Both the position numbers and the translations under genes were made by a program. Positions 31,378 to 39,278 of a DNA stretch of 64,000 nt are shown here, piece by piece. The DNA is from Vibrio sp. HI00D65. GTDB lineage: Bacteria > Pseudomonadota > Gammaproteobacteria > Enterobacterales > Vibrionaceae. Within the stretch, counting starts at the first letter, position 1; every line of letters starts with the position of its first letter. The notes under the pieces were generated by a model. It searched no databases. It saw only the letters and a list, made by a program, of their open reading frames with translations, and was not told where the DNA came from. The stretch covers positions 1-64,000 of the forward strand of contig NZ_LWEH01000005.1 in the NCBI RefSeq assembly GCF_001635455.1, read 5' to 3'.

Positions 31378-31763
31378 AGAAGGATTCCTTTCCTACTTTG
31401 CCTAACTTAATCCTAGCTCAATATCTGCGACATGCTTCAAGTTTAAGTGACTAATTTAAATTCAACCTAATGCATTTCGCGTGTGCGAATAACGGTTGTG
31501 TTCAATGGTTACCCTTAAACGTGTGTAGTAAGGCTTTTAACATTTAAGTATTTTTTAACTCCGTGAATGCTAATGGTGGGGTAAGTTGCTATTGAGTTGA
31601 CCATAAAGCAAGCGTAGCTAAGAGCTGAATATAATTCTTTTTTATCAGCGCCTTATTGGTTTTAGTTGTTGGTTTAAAAAGTTTTGAGGAATGACTTGTA
31701 GCAAAGGAGCTTTGTGCTTATTGTGAGCACTGTTTGAAACTTAAACTTAGAAATGGAGCTCTT
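31378..31763. other. Intergenic region, no gene seen
   Basis: About 390 bp between the small minus-strand frame and the PhzF gene. AT-rich; no reading frame with a ribosome site, repeat or strong hairpin was noticed. Presumably holds promoters for both flanking genes. Confidence 0.4.
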
Positions 31764-32561
31764 GTGGAACTAGAAATGTATCAAGTGGATTCCTTCACTA
31801 CCCAAGCTTTCAAAGGTAACCCTGCAGTTGTCTGCATTTCCCAAGAGTTACTAGATGAGTCGCTGATGTTATCTATTGCAGAAGAGATGGCGGTACCTGA
31901 GACGGCTTTCCTCGCACTGGATACCATGTCGCTAAAGTGGTTCACGCCAGAAGTGGAAGTTAAGTTGTGTGGCCACGGCACTCTGGCTACTGTGCATGTG
32001 ATGAAAGAGCAGGGGTTAGCCAAGGTTGGCGACAAAGTTGTTTTTCGTACTTTGTCTGGGGAGTTAACTGCTACGGTTTGCGAATCAACTATCGAGCTAG
32101 ATTTCCCTAGTACTCAGTTGTTGCGTGCAGAGCCTGAATTAGCTCTCTTGGAGCATTTGGGTATAGCGCAAGACCAAGTCGTATCATTCATGGAATTTGA
32201 TACTAAGCAGTTTATCGAGGTGGCTGATGAGCAAGTGCTATTGGAACTCTCTCCGAATTTTGATGCTTTAAAAACAATGGCAGGCAGAGGCGTGCTAGTG
32301 ACGAGCCAATCATCAAGCACAGATCTCGATTTTGTTTCTCGATATTTCGCCCCTTGGGTCGGGACCAATGAAGATCCTGTTACTGGGTCGGCACATTGCG
32401 CTTTAACGCAATATTGGGCTGATAAACTCAACAAATTGTGTTTTCGTGCATACCAAGCTTCTCGTCGCGGGGGCTATGTATCGACTGAGTTATTGGCGAA
32501 TGGTCGAATAAAGTTAGTGGGTTCAGCCAAAACGGTGATTAGCGGCGTGCTAAAAATTTAG
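31764..32561 (+). CDS. PhzF-family isomerase/epimerase-like protein
   Basis: A 265-residue PhzF-fold protein (diaminopimelate-epimerase-like). I chose the GTG at 31764, with GGAG five bases upstream, because the product then starts MELEMYQVDSF, as in the family; a TTG at 31734 adds unrelated residues. The catalytic Glu region VPETAFL, the CGHGTLA loop and the C-terminal DPVTGSAHCAL motif are intact. The substrate of most such proteins is unknown. Confidence 0.88.
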   Translation: MELEMYQVDSFTTQAFKGNPAVVCISQELLDESLMLSIAEEMAVPETAFLALDTMSLKWFTPEVEVKLCGHGTLATVHVMKEQGLAKVGDKVVFRTLSGELTATVCESTIELDFPSTQLLRAEPELALLEHLGIAQDQVVSFMEFDTKQFIEVADEQVLLELSPNFDALKTMAGRGVLVTSQSSSTDLDFVSRYFAPWVGTNEDPVTGSAHCALTQYWADKLNKLCFRAYQASRRGGYVSTELLANGRIKLVGSAKTVISGVLKI

Positions 32562-32665
32562 CGGACTCGTTGTTAGGAAAGGTAAGGGCTAGGTTGTTGA
32601 TGTGATGGCAGTTTTATTTCGAGAGGTTGCATTGAACCCGTCCGAATATTGTAAAAGGAATCACA

Positions 32666-33169
32666 GTGTCAGCTTTTTATTTGTCTCAAGCTTTAGTCGC
32701 CATTGCGATTTGCTTTGATCTTATGTCTTTCCAATTTAAGGAGAGGAAGAAGATCGTAACCTGCTTATTCTGCGCAGGGGTACTGATTTCAAGCCACTTT
32801 ATTCTGCTAGAACAGTGGACTGCAGCATGCTTGTTGATTATTGCAACTATTCGTTATTTAACGAGTGTGTTTTCCGCATCATCTAAGTTCAAATATCTGT
32901 TTTGTTCACTGTCTGTGGTTGCGACAGCCTTTACTTTCTCAGGATTAATGAGCGTATTGGGTTGCTGTGCATCAATGTTCCAAACATTCGCTGCTTTTAA
33001 CAAGGATGACCGTAGACTTCGAGAGCTAATGATAATCGGCACCAGTTTTTGGCTTGTTCATAATTACTTAGTTGGCTCTCCAACCGCGGTTGTTATGGAG
33101 GCCTTATTTCTTGGCAGTAACTTGCTTGGCTACTATCGCTTTTACTTCAGAAAGAATGTCACGGCTTAG
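32666..33169 (+). CDS. YgjV-family inner membrane protein
   Basis: A 167-residue membrane protein with about five or six hydrophobic helices, resembling the YgjV inner membrane family. It starts with GTG at 32666 after AAAGGAATC. The helix-rich sequence and the C-terminal FLGSNLLGYYRFYF segment suit the family. Function unknown; the neighbours give no hint. Confidence 0.65.
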   Translation: MSAFYLSQALVAIAICFDLMSFQFKERKKIVTCLFCAGVLISSHFILLEQWTAACLLIIATIRYLTSVFSASSKFKYLFCSLSVVATAFTFSGLMSVLGCCASMFQTFAAFNKDDRRLRELMIIGTSFWLVHNYLVGSPTAVVMEALFLGSNLLGYYRFYFRKNVTA

Positions 33170-33219
33170 TATACACACTGCTAATCATCACCAGGCTTCA
33201 GAGAAAATTAGGAGAGTCT

Positions 33220-33534
33220 ATGTCAAATATCTATGCGGATATCCCTTCGTCGATACCCAATGAAATATTCAATGACTTGATAGCAAATGACAATGTTCGA
33301 ATAGAGAGGATACTTTCACATGGACACAGTTCTCCTGAAGAGGGTTGGTACGATCAAGATGAGCATGAATGGGTTCTAGTGCTCGAGGGGCAAGGCGTAA
33401 TCGAATTTGCTGATGGTCGCATTGTTACTTTGTCTAAAGGGGGCTACCTCAATATTCCCGCGGGTGAAAAGCATAAGGTTATAGGTACCGACAAAGACTC
33501 TGTGACGATATGGCTTGCGGTGTTTTATTGTTAA
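33220..33534 (+). CDS. Small cupin-domain protein
   Basis: A 104-residue single cupin. Motif 1 reads HGHSSPEEGWYDQDEHEWVL, so the ligand spacing is unusual, and motif 2 (GGYLNIPAGEKHKV) has the expected His. AGGAGAG precedes the ATG. It is probably a metal-binding or sugar/phosphonate-related cupin of unknown role. Confidence 0.8.
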   Translation: MSNIYADIPSSIPNEIFNDLIANDNVRIERILSHGHSSPEEGWYDQDEHEWVLVLEGQGVIEFADGRIVTLSKGGYLNIPAGEKHKVIGTDKDSVTIWLAVFYC

Positions 33535-33559
33535 TTTTTAGCTAGAGATAAAAGTGCGT

Positions 33560-33797
33560 ATGTGGCTAAAATTTCGTGTTTTTCATCAGAAAATGTCGGT
33601 ACAGAGGCAAAACGAAGAGTGGCTACTTTATCGAGAATCGGAAACATCGATACGTGCTCGAGTCTATGACGTGTGCTCGAGTCTATGACGTGATCATACT
33701 TTCTGGTTTAGCAGAGGAAGAGTTAGCGCGTTATTTAGCGGACATTTATCATGAGTTTGCTTCAGAAAAGTACCCATCAGTGACACGTATCCTTTAA
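33560..33797 (+). pseudogene. Small gene frameshifted by a 19-bp tandem duplication
   Basis: If one copy of the 19-bp repeat at 33655-33692 is removed, one frame runs from ATG 33560 to TAA 33797, giving a 72-residue protein that starts MWLKFRVFHQKMSVQ and ends EKYPSVTRIL. With both copies the frame shifts after RARVYDV and stops within a few codons. The restored product looks like a small conserved hypothetical protein; the family is not known to me. The duplication is perfect, so the lesion is recent or reversible by slippage. Confidence 0.7.
33655..33692. repeat. Perfect 19-bp tandem duplication
   Basis: TGCTCGAGTCTATGACGTG twice in a row, 33655-33673 and 33674-33692. Nineteen is not a multiple of three, so it shifts the frame of the surrounding small gene. 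Confidence 0.97.
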
Positions 33798-33890
33798 CGG
33801 GAATAGTGAGTGTCCTAATACAGCTCTGTGTTAACTGATATGTGACTATATCCAATAGTTAGAATCTTAAAGCGATCAAAGGAAGATAGT

Positions 33891-34361
33891 GTGGTTAGAA
33901 TTCGAAATTATCAAGAAAGTGATGCTAAAGCGCTATGGGAGATCTTTTTCTACACGGTTCGCAACGTGAACATACGAGATTACTCTCAAGAGCAAGTCGA
34001 GGCTTGGGCACCAAGTGGTTTTGACTTTGCATTATGGCAAAAGCGTATGGACGGGTTAAAACCTTTTGTCGCAGAGTTAGATGGTCATATTGTTGGCTAT
34101 ACTGACCTACAGCCAAGTGGTTTAGTCGACCATTTTTTTTGCCATCATGAATATCAAGGGCGAGGTGTTGGCGGAGCGCTGATGGAGCATGTATTCACGA
34201 TTGGGCAAATTCGTGGGGTATCAAGATACTTCTCGGAGGTAAGTATCACTGCGAAGCCATTTTATGAGCGTATGGGTTTTAAAGTAGTGAATGATCAGCA
34301 AGTCGATATGCGTGGAGTAACGCTGACGAATTTCGTGATGGAAAAGGTTGTCGACAATTAG
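33891..34361 (+). CDS. GNAT-family N-acetyltransferase
   Basis: A 156-residue GNAT acetyltransferase. The acetyl-CoA-binding motif is YQGRGVGGALMEHV (Q-x-x-G-x-G/A), and FYERMGFKVV gives the usual C-terminal part. It starts with GTG at 33891 after AAAGGAAGA. Target unknown. Confidence 0.9.
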   Translation: MVRIRNYQESDAKALWEIFFYTVRNVNIRDYSQEQVEAWAPSGFDFALWQKRMDGLKPFVAELDGHIVGYTDLQPSGLVDHFFCHHEYQGRGVGGALMEHVFTIGQIRGVSRYFSEVSITAKPFYERMGFKVVNDQQVDMRGVTLTNFVMEKVVDN

Positions 34362-34401
34362 GCTTACGTTAAGAGCGAAGATTGTGAAGAGGAACAGGCC
34401 T

Positions 34402-34422
34402 AAAAGGATTATTAAACCTTTT
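34402..34422 (+). terminator. Weak AT-rich hairpin
   Basis: AAAAGG / CCTTTT with a nine-base loop, about 40 bp past the GNAT stop. AT-rich and short, so only a possible terminator. Confidence 0.35.
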
Positions 34423-34527
34423 TAAGGGTAAATTTTGCTGATCTACTGATATTGTCGATGAGTTCAAATTGTGTGCCAGCCAATTTGTCTAATCTTAAAG
34501 ATTGAATGAATACAAGGAGTGTTGTTC

Positions 34528-34719
34528 ATGATTCATGTGAGTAGATTAAAAATATATACATTAGTGTCGATGTTTTCTTTTGCAATCGGAGTGCTAGCTC
34601 TGCAAGCCGGGGTCTCTGGTTTGTTTCCGCTCTTCGTCGTGGTTATTTCATTCTTTTCTTTTGTCATCAATTCATTCCTTTGTTTATTCGGGCATAAATA
34701 TGAGAATGCCAAAGAATAA
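34528..34719 (+). CDS. Small two-helix membrane protein, 63 residues
   Basis: Starts MIHVSRLKIYTLVSMF from the ATG at 34528, with AAGGAG eight bases upstream; an overlapping GTG at 34519 would cover that site. Two hydrophobic helices (about residues 8-28 and 32-54) and a basic/acidic C-terminal tail. Family not recognised. Confidence 0.6.
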   Translation: MIHVSRLKIYTLVSMFSFAIGVLALQAGVSGLFPLFVVVISFFSFVINSFLCLFGHKYENAKE

Positions 34720-34858
34720 ATCTCGAAAATGATTGCCAAAATCTCCTCTAAGTCTCAATTGTGGGACAAATGTTGATGATGTTTTTACAAATGTCTTAAG
34801 ATTTCCTCTTTAATTTCAATGTACTATTCGGTTCGATTGAAAAGAGTGAGAGTACTAC

Positions 34859-35160
34859 GTGGGAATCGAAGCTTTAGCATTTGTTATGGATGCGCTAGTC
34901 ACGGCATGTTGTATGTACATTGCATCTAAGATGTCGTTTGTGGTGGCGGATTTTAAGTCTCTTCTAACGATAGCGATTATCGTATCTTTAGTCTCTATGA
35001 TCCCGACAGTGGGGGGGAGGGGGCTCTAGGGCTTATACTGTTCGTATTTCTACTTGGGAAGGCAACCCATTCGAGTATTGGTGACTGTATTTGGGTGGTG
35101 GTGTTTACCAAAGTGGTCTCAGTGGCCGCGTTCCTGATATTTGGCCGACTGTTTGTATAA
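34859..35160 (+). pseudogene. Small membrane protein frameshifted at a G tract
   Basis: The frame from GTG 34859 (MGIEALAFVMDALVTACCMY...) encodes hydrophobic helices to SLVSMIPTV, then enters GGGGGGGAGGGGG (35011-35023) and stops at a TAG soon after. One extra base in the G tract joins it to GALGLILFVFLLGK and a further hydrophobic frame ending at TAA 35160, giving a protein of about 100 residues. Either a broken gene, a phase-variable tract, or a sequencing error in the homopolymer. Confidence 0.55.
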
Positions 35161-35272
35161 CCCAATATCAAATTACTATCTAAAGTAATAAGCCCAAATC
35201 TACTGTTCGAATAGAAAAAGGCGTGACATTGCCACACCTCCTAAATCTCATTTAACGACCATTGGTTGTCTA

Positions 35273-35770
35273 TTACTTAGGTAACAGCACAGCGTCAATG
35301 ACATGTATCACGCCGTTGCTCGCTTTAACGTCTGCCGTTACGACATGAGCTTTGTTGATCATTACAACACCACGGTCAGTACTAATTGTTACTGGCTCAC
35401 CCTGTACGGTGACTGCGCTGTCTAGTTTTACCACATCTTCAGCCATTACTTTTCCTGGCACTACATGGTAGGTGAGTACTGCGACCAGTTTGTCTTTATT
35501 TTCCGGCTTTAATAACATGTCTACTGTGCCATCCGGTAGAGCGGCAAACGCCTCATCTGTTGGTGCAAAAACAGTAAAAGGACCTTCTCCTTTCAGTGTA
35601 TCCACTAACCCTGCCGCTTTTACTGCCGCCACTAACGTTGTGAAAGAGCCGTTTTCTACTGCCACGCCCACGATGTCTTTTTTCATACCATGATGGTCAG
35701 CATGGACAGCCGTTGATAAAAGAAGTGATGCGGCGAACAGCGACAGGCTTTTATATAAGTTCTTAAACAT
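35273..35770 (-). CDS. Secreted fasciclin (FAS1) domain protein
   Basis: A 165-residue periplasmic or surface protein: signal peptide to about residue 24 (STAVHA), then one complete FAS1 domain with the H1 motif [13 protein letters not shown] and the H2-like motif [15 protein letters not shown]. Such domains mediate adhesion or stress-related envelope functions. AAAGGAACCC precedes the ATG. It is a single gene convergent with the plus-strand pseudogene. Confidence 0.93.
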   Translation of the reverse strand: MFKNLYKSLSLFAASLLLSTAVHADHHGMKKDIVGVAVENGSFTTLVAAVKAAGLVDTLKGEGPFTVFAPTDEAFAALPDGTVDMLLKPENKDKLVAVLTYHVVPGKVMAEDVVKLDSAVTVQGEPVTISTDRGVVMINKAHVVTADVKASNGVIHVIDAVLLPK

Positions 35771-35973
35771 ATTGGGTTCCTTTTAGTTTTTCCGTTATTT
35801 CCGAGGCTAATTACGAATGTCCAAGCACGATAGATCATGCCTTCGTCGCGCTGTAGACGTTGTAGTCTCCCGAAAACTCAACAAAGTGGGGATGTATAGA
35901 GGTTAAATACTTGTTGTAATTCCAATTTTGTACGTATATTTAATGGGTGATTATTCAACTAGTGGAGGTGAAT

Positions 35974-36966
35974 ATGAGGCCTTTTTTGCCTGTAGTACTT
36001 TCCGCGGCTATTTCTATGCCAGCGTACAGTGGATTAGCTCCCAGTGAGGGCTTTAGTGGGAACTTTAGTGTCTTGGCTGGGTTCGATTCTGACAGCAGTA
36101 ATTTGAGTACCGAACAAGACGCAAATCAAGCAACCAATGCCATGGAAGGTGACGGTGAGAATCAAGGTTTGCTTGGTTTTCTCGGAACCGTTAAATACAC
36201 CTTTGGTGAATCCCTTACTCACCAAGTTTATGCCGGTACCACTCGAGAGGATATCGCAACCGGTACCATCGCCTTTGAGATTGGTTACAGACATCAACTC
36301 TCTGGCGGCACCATATTAGATGTTTCCGTGTTACCAACGCTTATCTCTGGTAAAGCTTGGTCTGATCCATACGCCGTTGGTGTCAATCGAAACGAAACCG
36401 ATGTAAAAGGTAATGTAGGACGACTACAACTGACCAATATTGGTGGAACGGCCTTCCAAACGGATTTCGCGATTGGTGAATCTGATGTTGATGATGAATT
36501 ATCGGGCACTCTAGGTACCCAACCCATAGCGGCACAAGACGCAGCGCTATTAGATAGAGAAAGAACCTATCTGTACGCTAAAGCAGGTTATCGCTTTATA
36601 TTGCCTAATCAGGCCGGTTTGTTAGTGCCTTCTATGGTGTATTTCAATTCAGACGCTGAAGGCGGTGCACTCAGCTTTGATAGCTACGGTATTGAGCTAA
36701 ACTACGCTAAGAGAATTGGCCGTCACGGTTTTGTTTTTACGTTAGATGCGAATGATCGTCAGTACGATCAAGCCAATCCAATTTATGGGAAAACTCGTGA
36801 AGAGAACGAGTACGGTGCGTTTTTAGCGTATGAGTTTGGTGGGTTGATGGGTTATGAAGATTGGTCGTTTATCACCTTACTTGGTCTAAGAGCGATTGAT
36901 TCCAATATCGACTTCTATAATTCTGAACAGGCACTCGCGAGCGTCGGTATCGACTATAAGTTCTAA
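35974..36966 (+). CDS. DUF2860-family outer membrane protein
   Basis: A 330-residue protein read from the ATG at 35974, after GTGGAGGTGA, giving the signal peptide MRPFLPVVLSAAISMPAYSG. The mature part starts with a GFSGNFSVLAGFDSDSSN pattern typical of the Vibrio DUF2860 family and shows alternating beta-strand character with a terminal aromatic (IDYKF), as in outer membrane barrels. Function unknown. Confidence 0.85.
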   Translation: MRPFLPVVLSAAISMPAYSGLAPSEGFSGNFSVLAGFDSDSSNLSTEQDANQATNAMEGDGENQGLLGFLGTVKYTFGESLTHQVYAGTTREDIATGTIAFEIGYRHQLSGGTILDVSVLPTLISGKAWSDPYAVGVNRNETDVKGNVGRLQLTNIGGTAFQTDFAIGESDVDDELSGTLGTQPIAAQDAALLDRERTYLYAKAGYRFILPNQAGLLVPSMVYFNSDAEGGALSFDSYGIELNYAKRIGRHGFVFTLDANDRQYDQANPIYGKTREENEYGAFLAYEFGGLMGYEDWSFITLLGLRAIDSNIDFYNSEQALASVGIDYKF

Positions 36967-37127
36967 GAGTTAGATATTCCAAGGCGTTGTATAACGTTCC
37001 GATTTTGTTGAGGTTATTATCTGTTTAAGTATTTCGAGCACTTATAATCTTTAAGGTTGTAGGTGCTCGTTGCTATCCGTAGTATGAAAGTCGTTCAGTT
37101 AAAAAGATCAGATAGTAAGGAAGCGCT

Positions 37128-37628
37128 TTGGAAATAAAAATTAGACATTTAGAAGCAACGGATAGCCAAGATTTATTCGATATTTATCGCCGTCCTTCGA
37201 TTTCAGCAAACACGTCACAAAAACCATACCTAAGTTCAGATCAAGTGGATCGGTTATTTGGTCATTCAGACCATTTTACTCTAGTCGCTGAATCGCCCGA
37301 GAAAGTCGTAGGCCACATCACTTTGTTTATGACAACTAAAGTAAGGGATCGACACTGCGCAGGGCTTGCTATTGCCATCCATCCGGATGTTCACGGAAAA
37401 GGGGTTGGTAAAGGCTTGATGCAAGAAGCCATCAATCAGGCGGATAACTGGTTAAACCTCGTCCGCCTAGAGTTAGAGGTTCATGCCGATAACCACGCTG
37501 CGATTGCGTTGTACGAACGCGTAGGTTTTCAGTTGGAGGGGACTAAGCGATTGAGTACCTTCAAAAACGGCAAGTACATTGATATGTTGCTGATGTCGAG
37601 AATAAAGCCTGAATATCTATCATCTTGA
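37128..37628 (+). CDS. GNAT-family N-acetyltransferase
   Basis: A 166-residue acetyltransferase resembling the PhnO/YhhY-like GNATs. Acetyl-CoA motif VHGKGVGKGLMQEA, then NHAAIALYERVGFQLEG. It starts with TTG at 37128 after AAGGAAGC (MEIKIRHLEATDSQ). A clear terminator follows. Target unknown. Confidence 0.9.
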   Translation: MEIKIRHLEATDSQDLFDIYRRPSISANTSQKPYLSSDQVDRLFGHSDHFTLVAESPEKVVGHITLFMTTKVRDRHCAGLAIAIHPDVHGKGVGKGLMQEAINQADNWLNLVRLELEVHADNHAAIALYERVGFQLEGTKRLSTFKNGKYIDMLLMSRIKPEYLSS

Positions 37629-37698
37629 ACTCGCCTTAGGTGATTGAAATTATAATCTGAATAAGAATTAAATTACTGCTGTAAAGCAATAAAACAAT

Positions 37699-37731
37699 AA
37701 AGCCCTCAAACCGCAGAAGTTTGAGGGCTTT
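37699..37731 (+). terminator. Rho-independent terminator
   Basis: Perfect 13-bp stem AAAGCCCTCAAAC / GTTTGAGGGCTTT, loop of seven, then TTACTTTT. It ends the GNAT transcript. Confidence 0.93.
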
Positions 37732-37797
37732 TTACTTTTGTTGCTAGTTAACATGTGTTGACTAACTAGCACGGGCATTGTTCTTGGTAATAAGCAC

Positions 37798-38001
37798 TCA
37801 TGGGTTATCAATACCAACGCCATTACGAAGCATGAACTGGATTAGCTCCGTATGATTATCGGTTTGAGGAGATCTAACATTCGATATTTGTGTGATTTGA
37901 TCGTTCTTAGGCTTAAAAACAGAATGTCAGCACATTGCTGAGCGGTGTAACCTTGCGCCAGTTGCGGAGATAAGATCCCAGTAGCGTATGCTTTTCGCTA
38001 A
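37798..38001 (-). pseudogene. Remnant of a LuxR-type HTH regulator
   Basis: Three frame-shifted pieces on the minus strand read as one LuxR/NarL-type C-terminal HTH. LAKSIRYWDLISA in one frame leads to QLAQGYTAQQCADILF, LSLRTIKSHKYRMLDLLK in a second, then TDNHTELIQFMLRNG and a TGA at 37798 in the first again. The order and spacing match the four-helix HTH. At least two frameshifts lie between the pieces (near 37970 and 37862), and no receiver or other N-terminal domain is recognisable beyond 38001. An old, decayed gene. Confidence 0.7.
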
Positions 38002-38352
38002 ATGGTTGAAAACAAGTACCTACAACTTTATGGGTAAACTGCAGGATTGCGTTCTTTTGGGAACATACATAAGGTTTTTGGACAGATAACTTCTACCTAA
38101 TATTTATAAAATTACTTTTGAGTAAATCGTGTTGTTATGAACATAGCCGTGTTGGAATGCAAAGTGTGCGGGATAGGTGAGTGGATAAAAACCAGAATAT
38201 CAAGACACTAAGCTTACTTACTGCTGAGTATGAATTGATGGGATGGTATGGCAAATTGAAATCGACGGAGAAGTGTTTTCTCCTGAGAACGCATAGTGCA
38301 AACGCGCACTAATAGGGCGAATGCGGAAAGGTAGTGACCATAAAATTGATAC
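38002..38352. other. Noncoding stretch, likely decayed sequence
   Basis: No supported gene. It probably includes the eroded 5' part of the LuxR-type remnant. A 43-codon plus-strand frame starts with GTG at 38181 (VDKNQNIKTLSLLTAEYELM) and ends at 38312; it has GGATAGGTGA upstream but matches nothing I know. Confidence 0.35.
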
Positions 38353-38382
38353 AAAAAAGCTGGTGATTGAATGCCAGCTTTT
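38353..38382 (-). terminator. Terminator of the DUF2057 gene
   Basis: AAAAGCTGG / CCAGCTTTT stem with a ten-base loop, 27 bp past the minus-strand stop at 38409, with a T-run on that strand. Confidence 0.85.
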
Positions 38383-38408
38383 ATATTAAGACGATCAACA
38401 AATAGGGC

Positions 38409-39065
38409 TTACTTGTTCACGAACTCTTTGAATTTTTGCTTGGTTTCAGCGTCGGCTTTTTCATACCAGAAGTACAACATTTCTTCGGCCGTATTAGACG
38501 CGTTACTATCAAATTTTGCTGGTAGCGTTACTGGCTGAACAACTGTAGCGGCTGTTGCACCTGTAGTTAATGCGGCAATACCACCTGTACGGTTGTATTC
38601 TTTCGCTTCTTGAGGGTATTTACGGCCAATCTGCATGCCATCTTTGGTTAATTTGTCTTGCTTAACACTGATTGCATTTTGGTTCTCATCAACCAATTTC
38701 CAATCTAGGTTCTGAAAGCCTTTTCTTGCTTCTTTAGCGTTGCGGAACTTAGGCATATCGAACGTTACTGTTGTGTCTGTAACATCAAAAGTAGCAATAA
38801 TTGCGTCGCTATCGACAAACTCACGGTCTTTACCTTGACTAAAAGCAAGCTGATATTGAAAAACGATTTGGTTTACACCGTCTGGTACGGTGATCGTTTT
38901 GCTTGAAGAGAAAAAACCACCCTCAAGAGCAGGTTTAGCTTCATTAACCGATAACACTTCAACTAGAGCATCTGCGCTAGAAGGAACTTCAATTTTTACG
39001 TCAGCTAATGCTTGTGGAGCTGCGACCATACAAGAGAGCAGCGCAATAGATTTAAATATTTTCAT
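38409..39065 (-). CDS. DUF2057 (YccT-like) periplasmic protein
   Basis: A 218-residue secreted protein from the ATG at 39065 (MKIFKSIALLSCMVAAPQALA signal peptide); in-frame ATGs at 39071 and 39092 are possible, as no ribosome site decides. The mature part carries FQYQLAFSQGKDREF and the C-terminal EEMLYFWYEKADAETKQKFKEF pattern of the DUF2057/YccT family, conserved in enterobacteria and vibrios. Function unsettled. Single gene with its own terminator. Confidence 0.85.
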   Translation of the reverse strand: MKIFKSIALLSCMVAAPQALADVKIEVPSSADALVEVLSVNEAKPALEGGFFSSSKTITVPDGVNQIVFQYQLAFSQGKDREFVDSDAIIATFDVTDTTVTFDMPKFRNAKEARKGFQNLDWKLVDENQNAISVKQDKLTKDGMQIGRKYPQEAKEYNRTGGIAALTTGATAATVVQPVTLPAKFDSNASNTAEEMLYFWYEKADAETKQKFKEFVNK

Positions 39066-39278
39066 AATCATACAGTTATTAGGGTGAGACACTTTACGAT
39101 TGCACGCAAAACGAAGTTTTTCAAGTTACCTTCTCTCCTTTTGGTAAAATTCACCGAAACTTAACTTAAACCTAATTGCTGAGTATGTCACCTGTGCATT
39201 TTTTACTCATACAAGAGCGATGTAGCCCCTGATGCTCACTTATGCTGGGGCCTGAAGGGGAGTAGAAACTTCTCAAAA

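Noticed and set aside
31251..31454. 67-codon plus-strand frame after the pseudogene
   Set aside because: No family resemblance and no ribosome site; antisense to the signal-peptide frame at 31207-31377.
38181..38312. 43-codon frame starting with GTG
   Set aside because: Only a mediocre ribosome site and no recognisable similarity; lies in decayed sequence.
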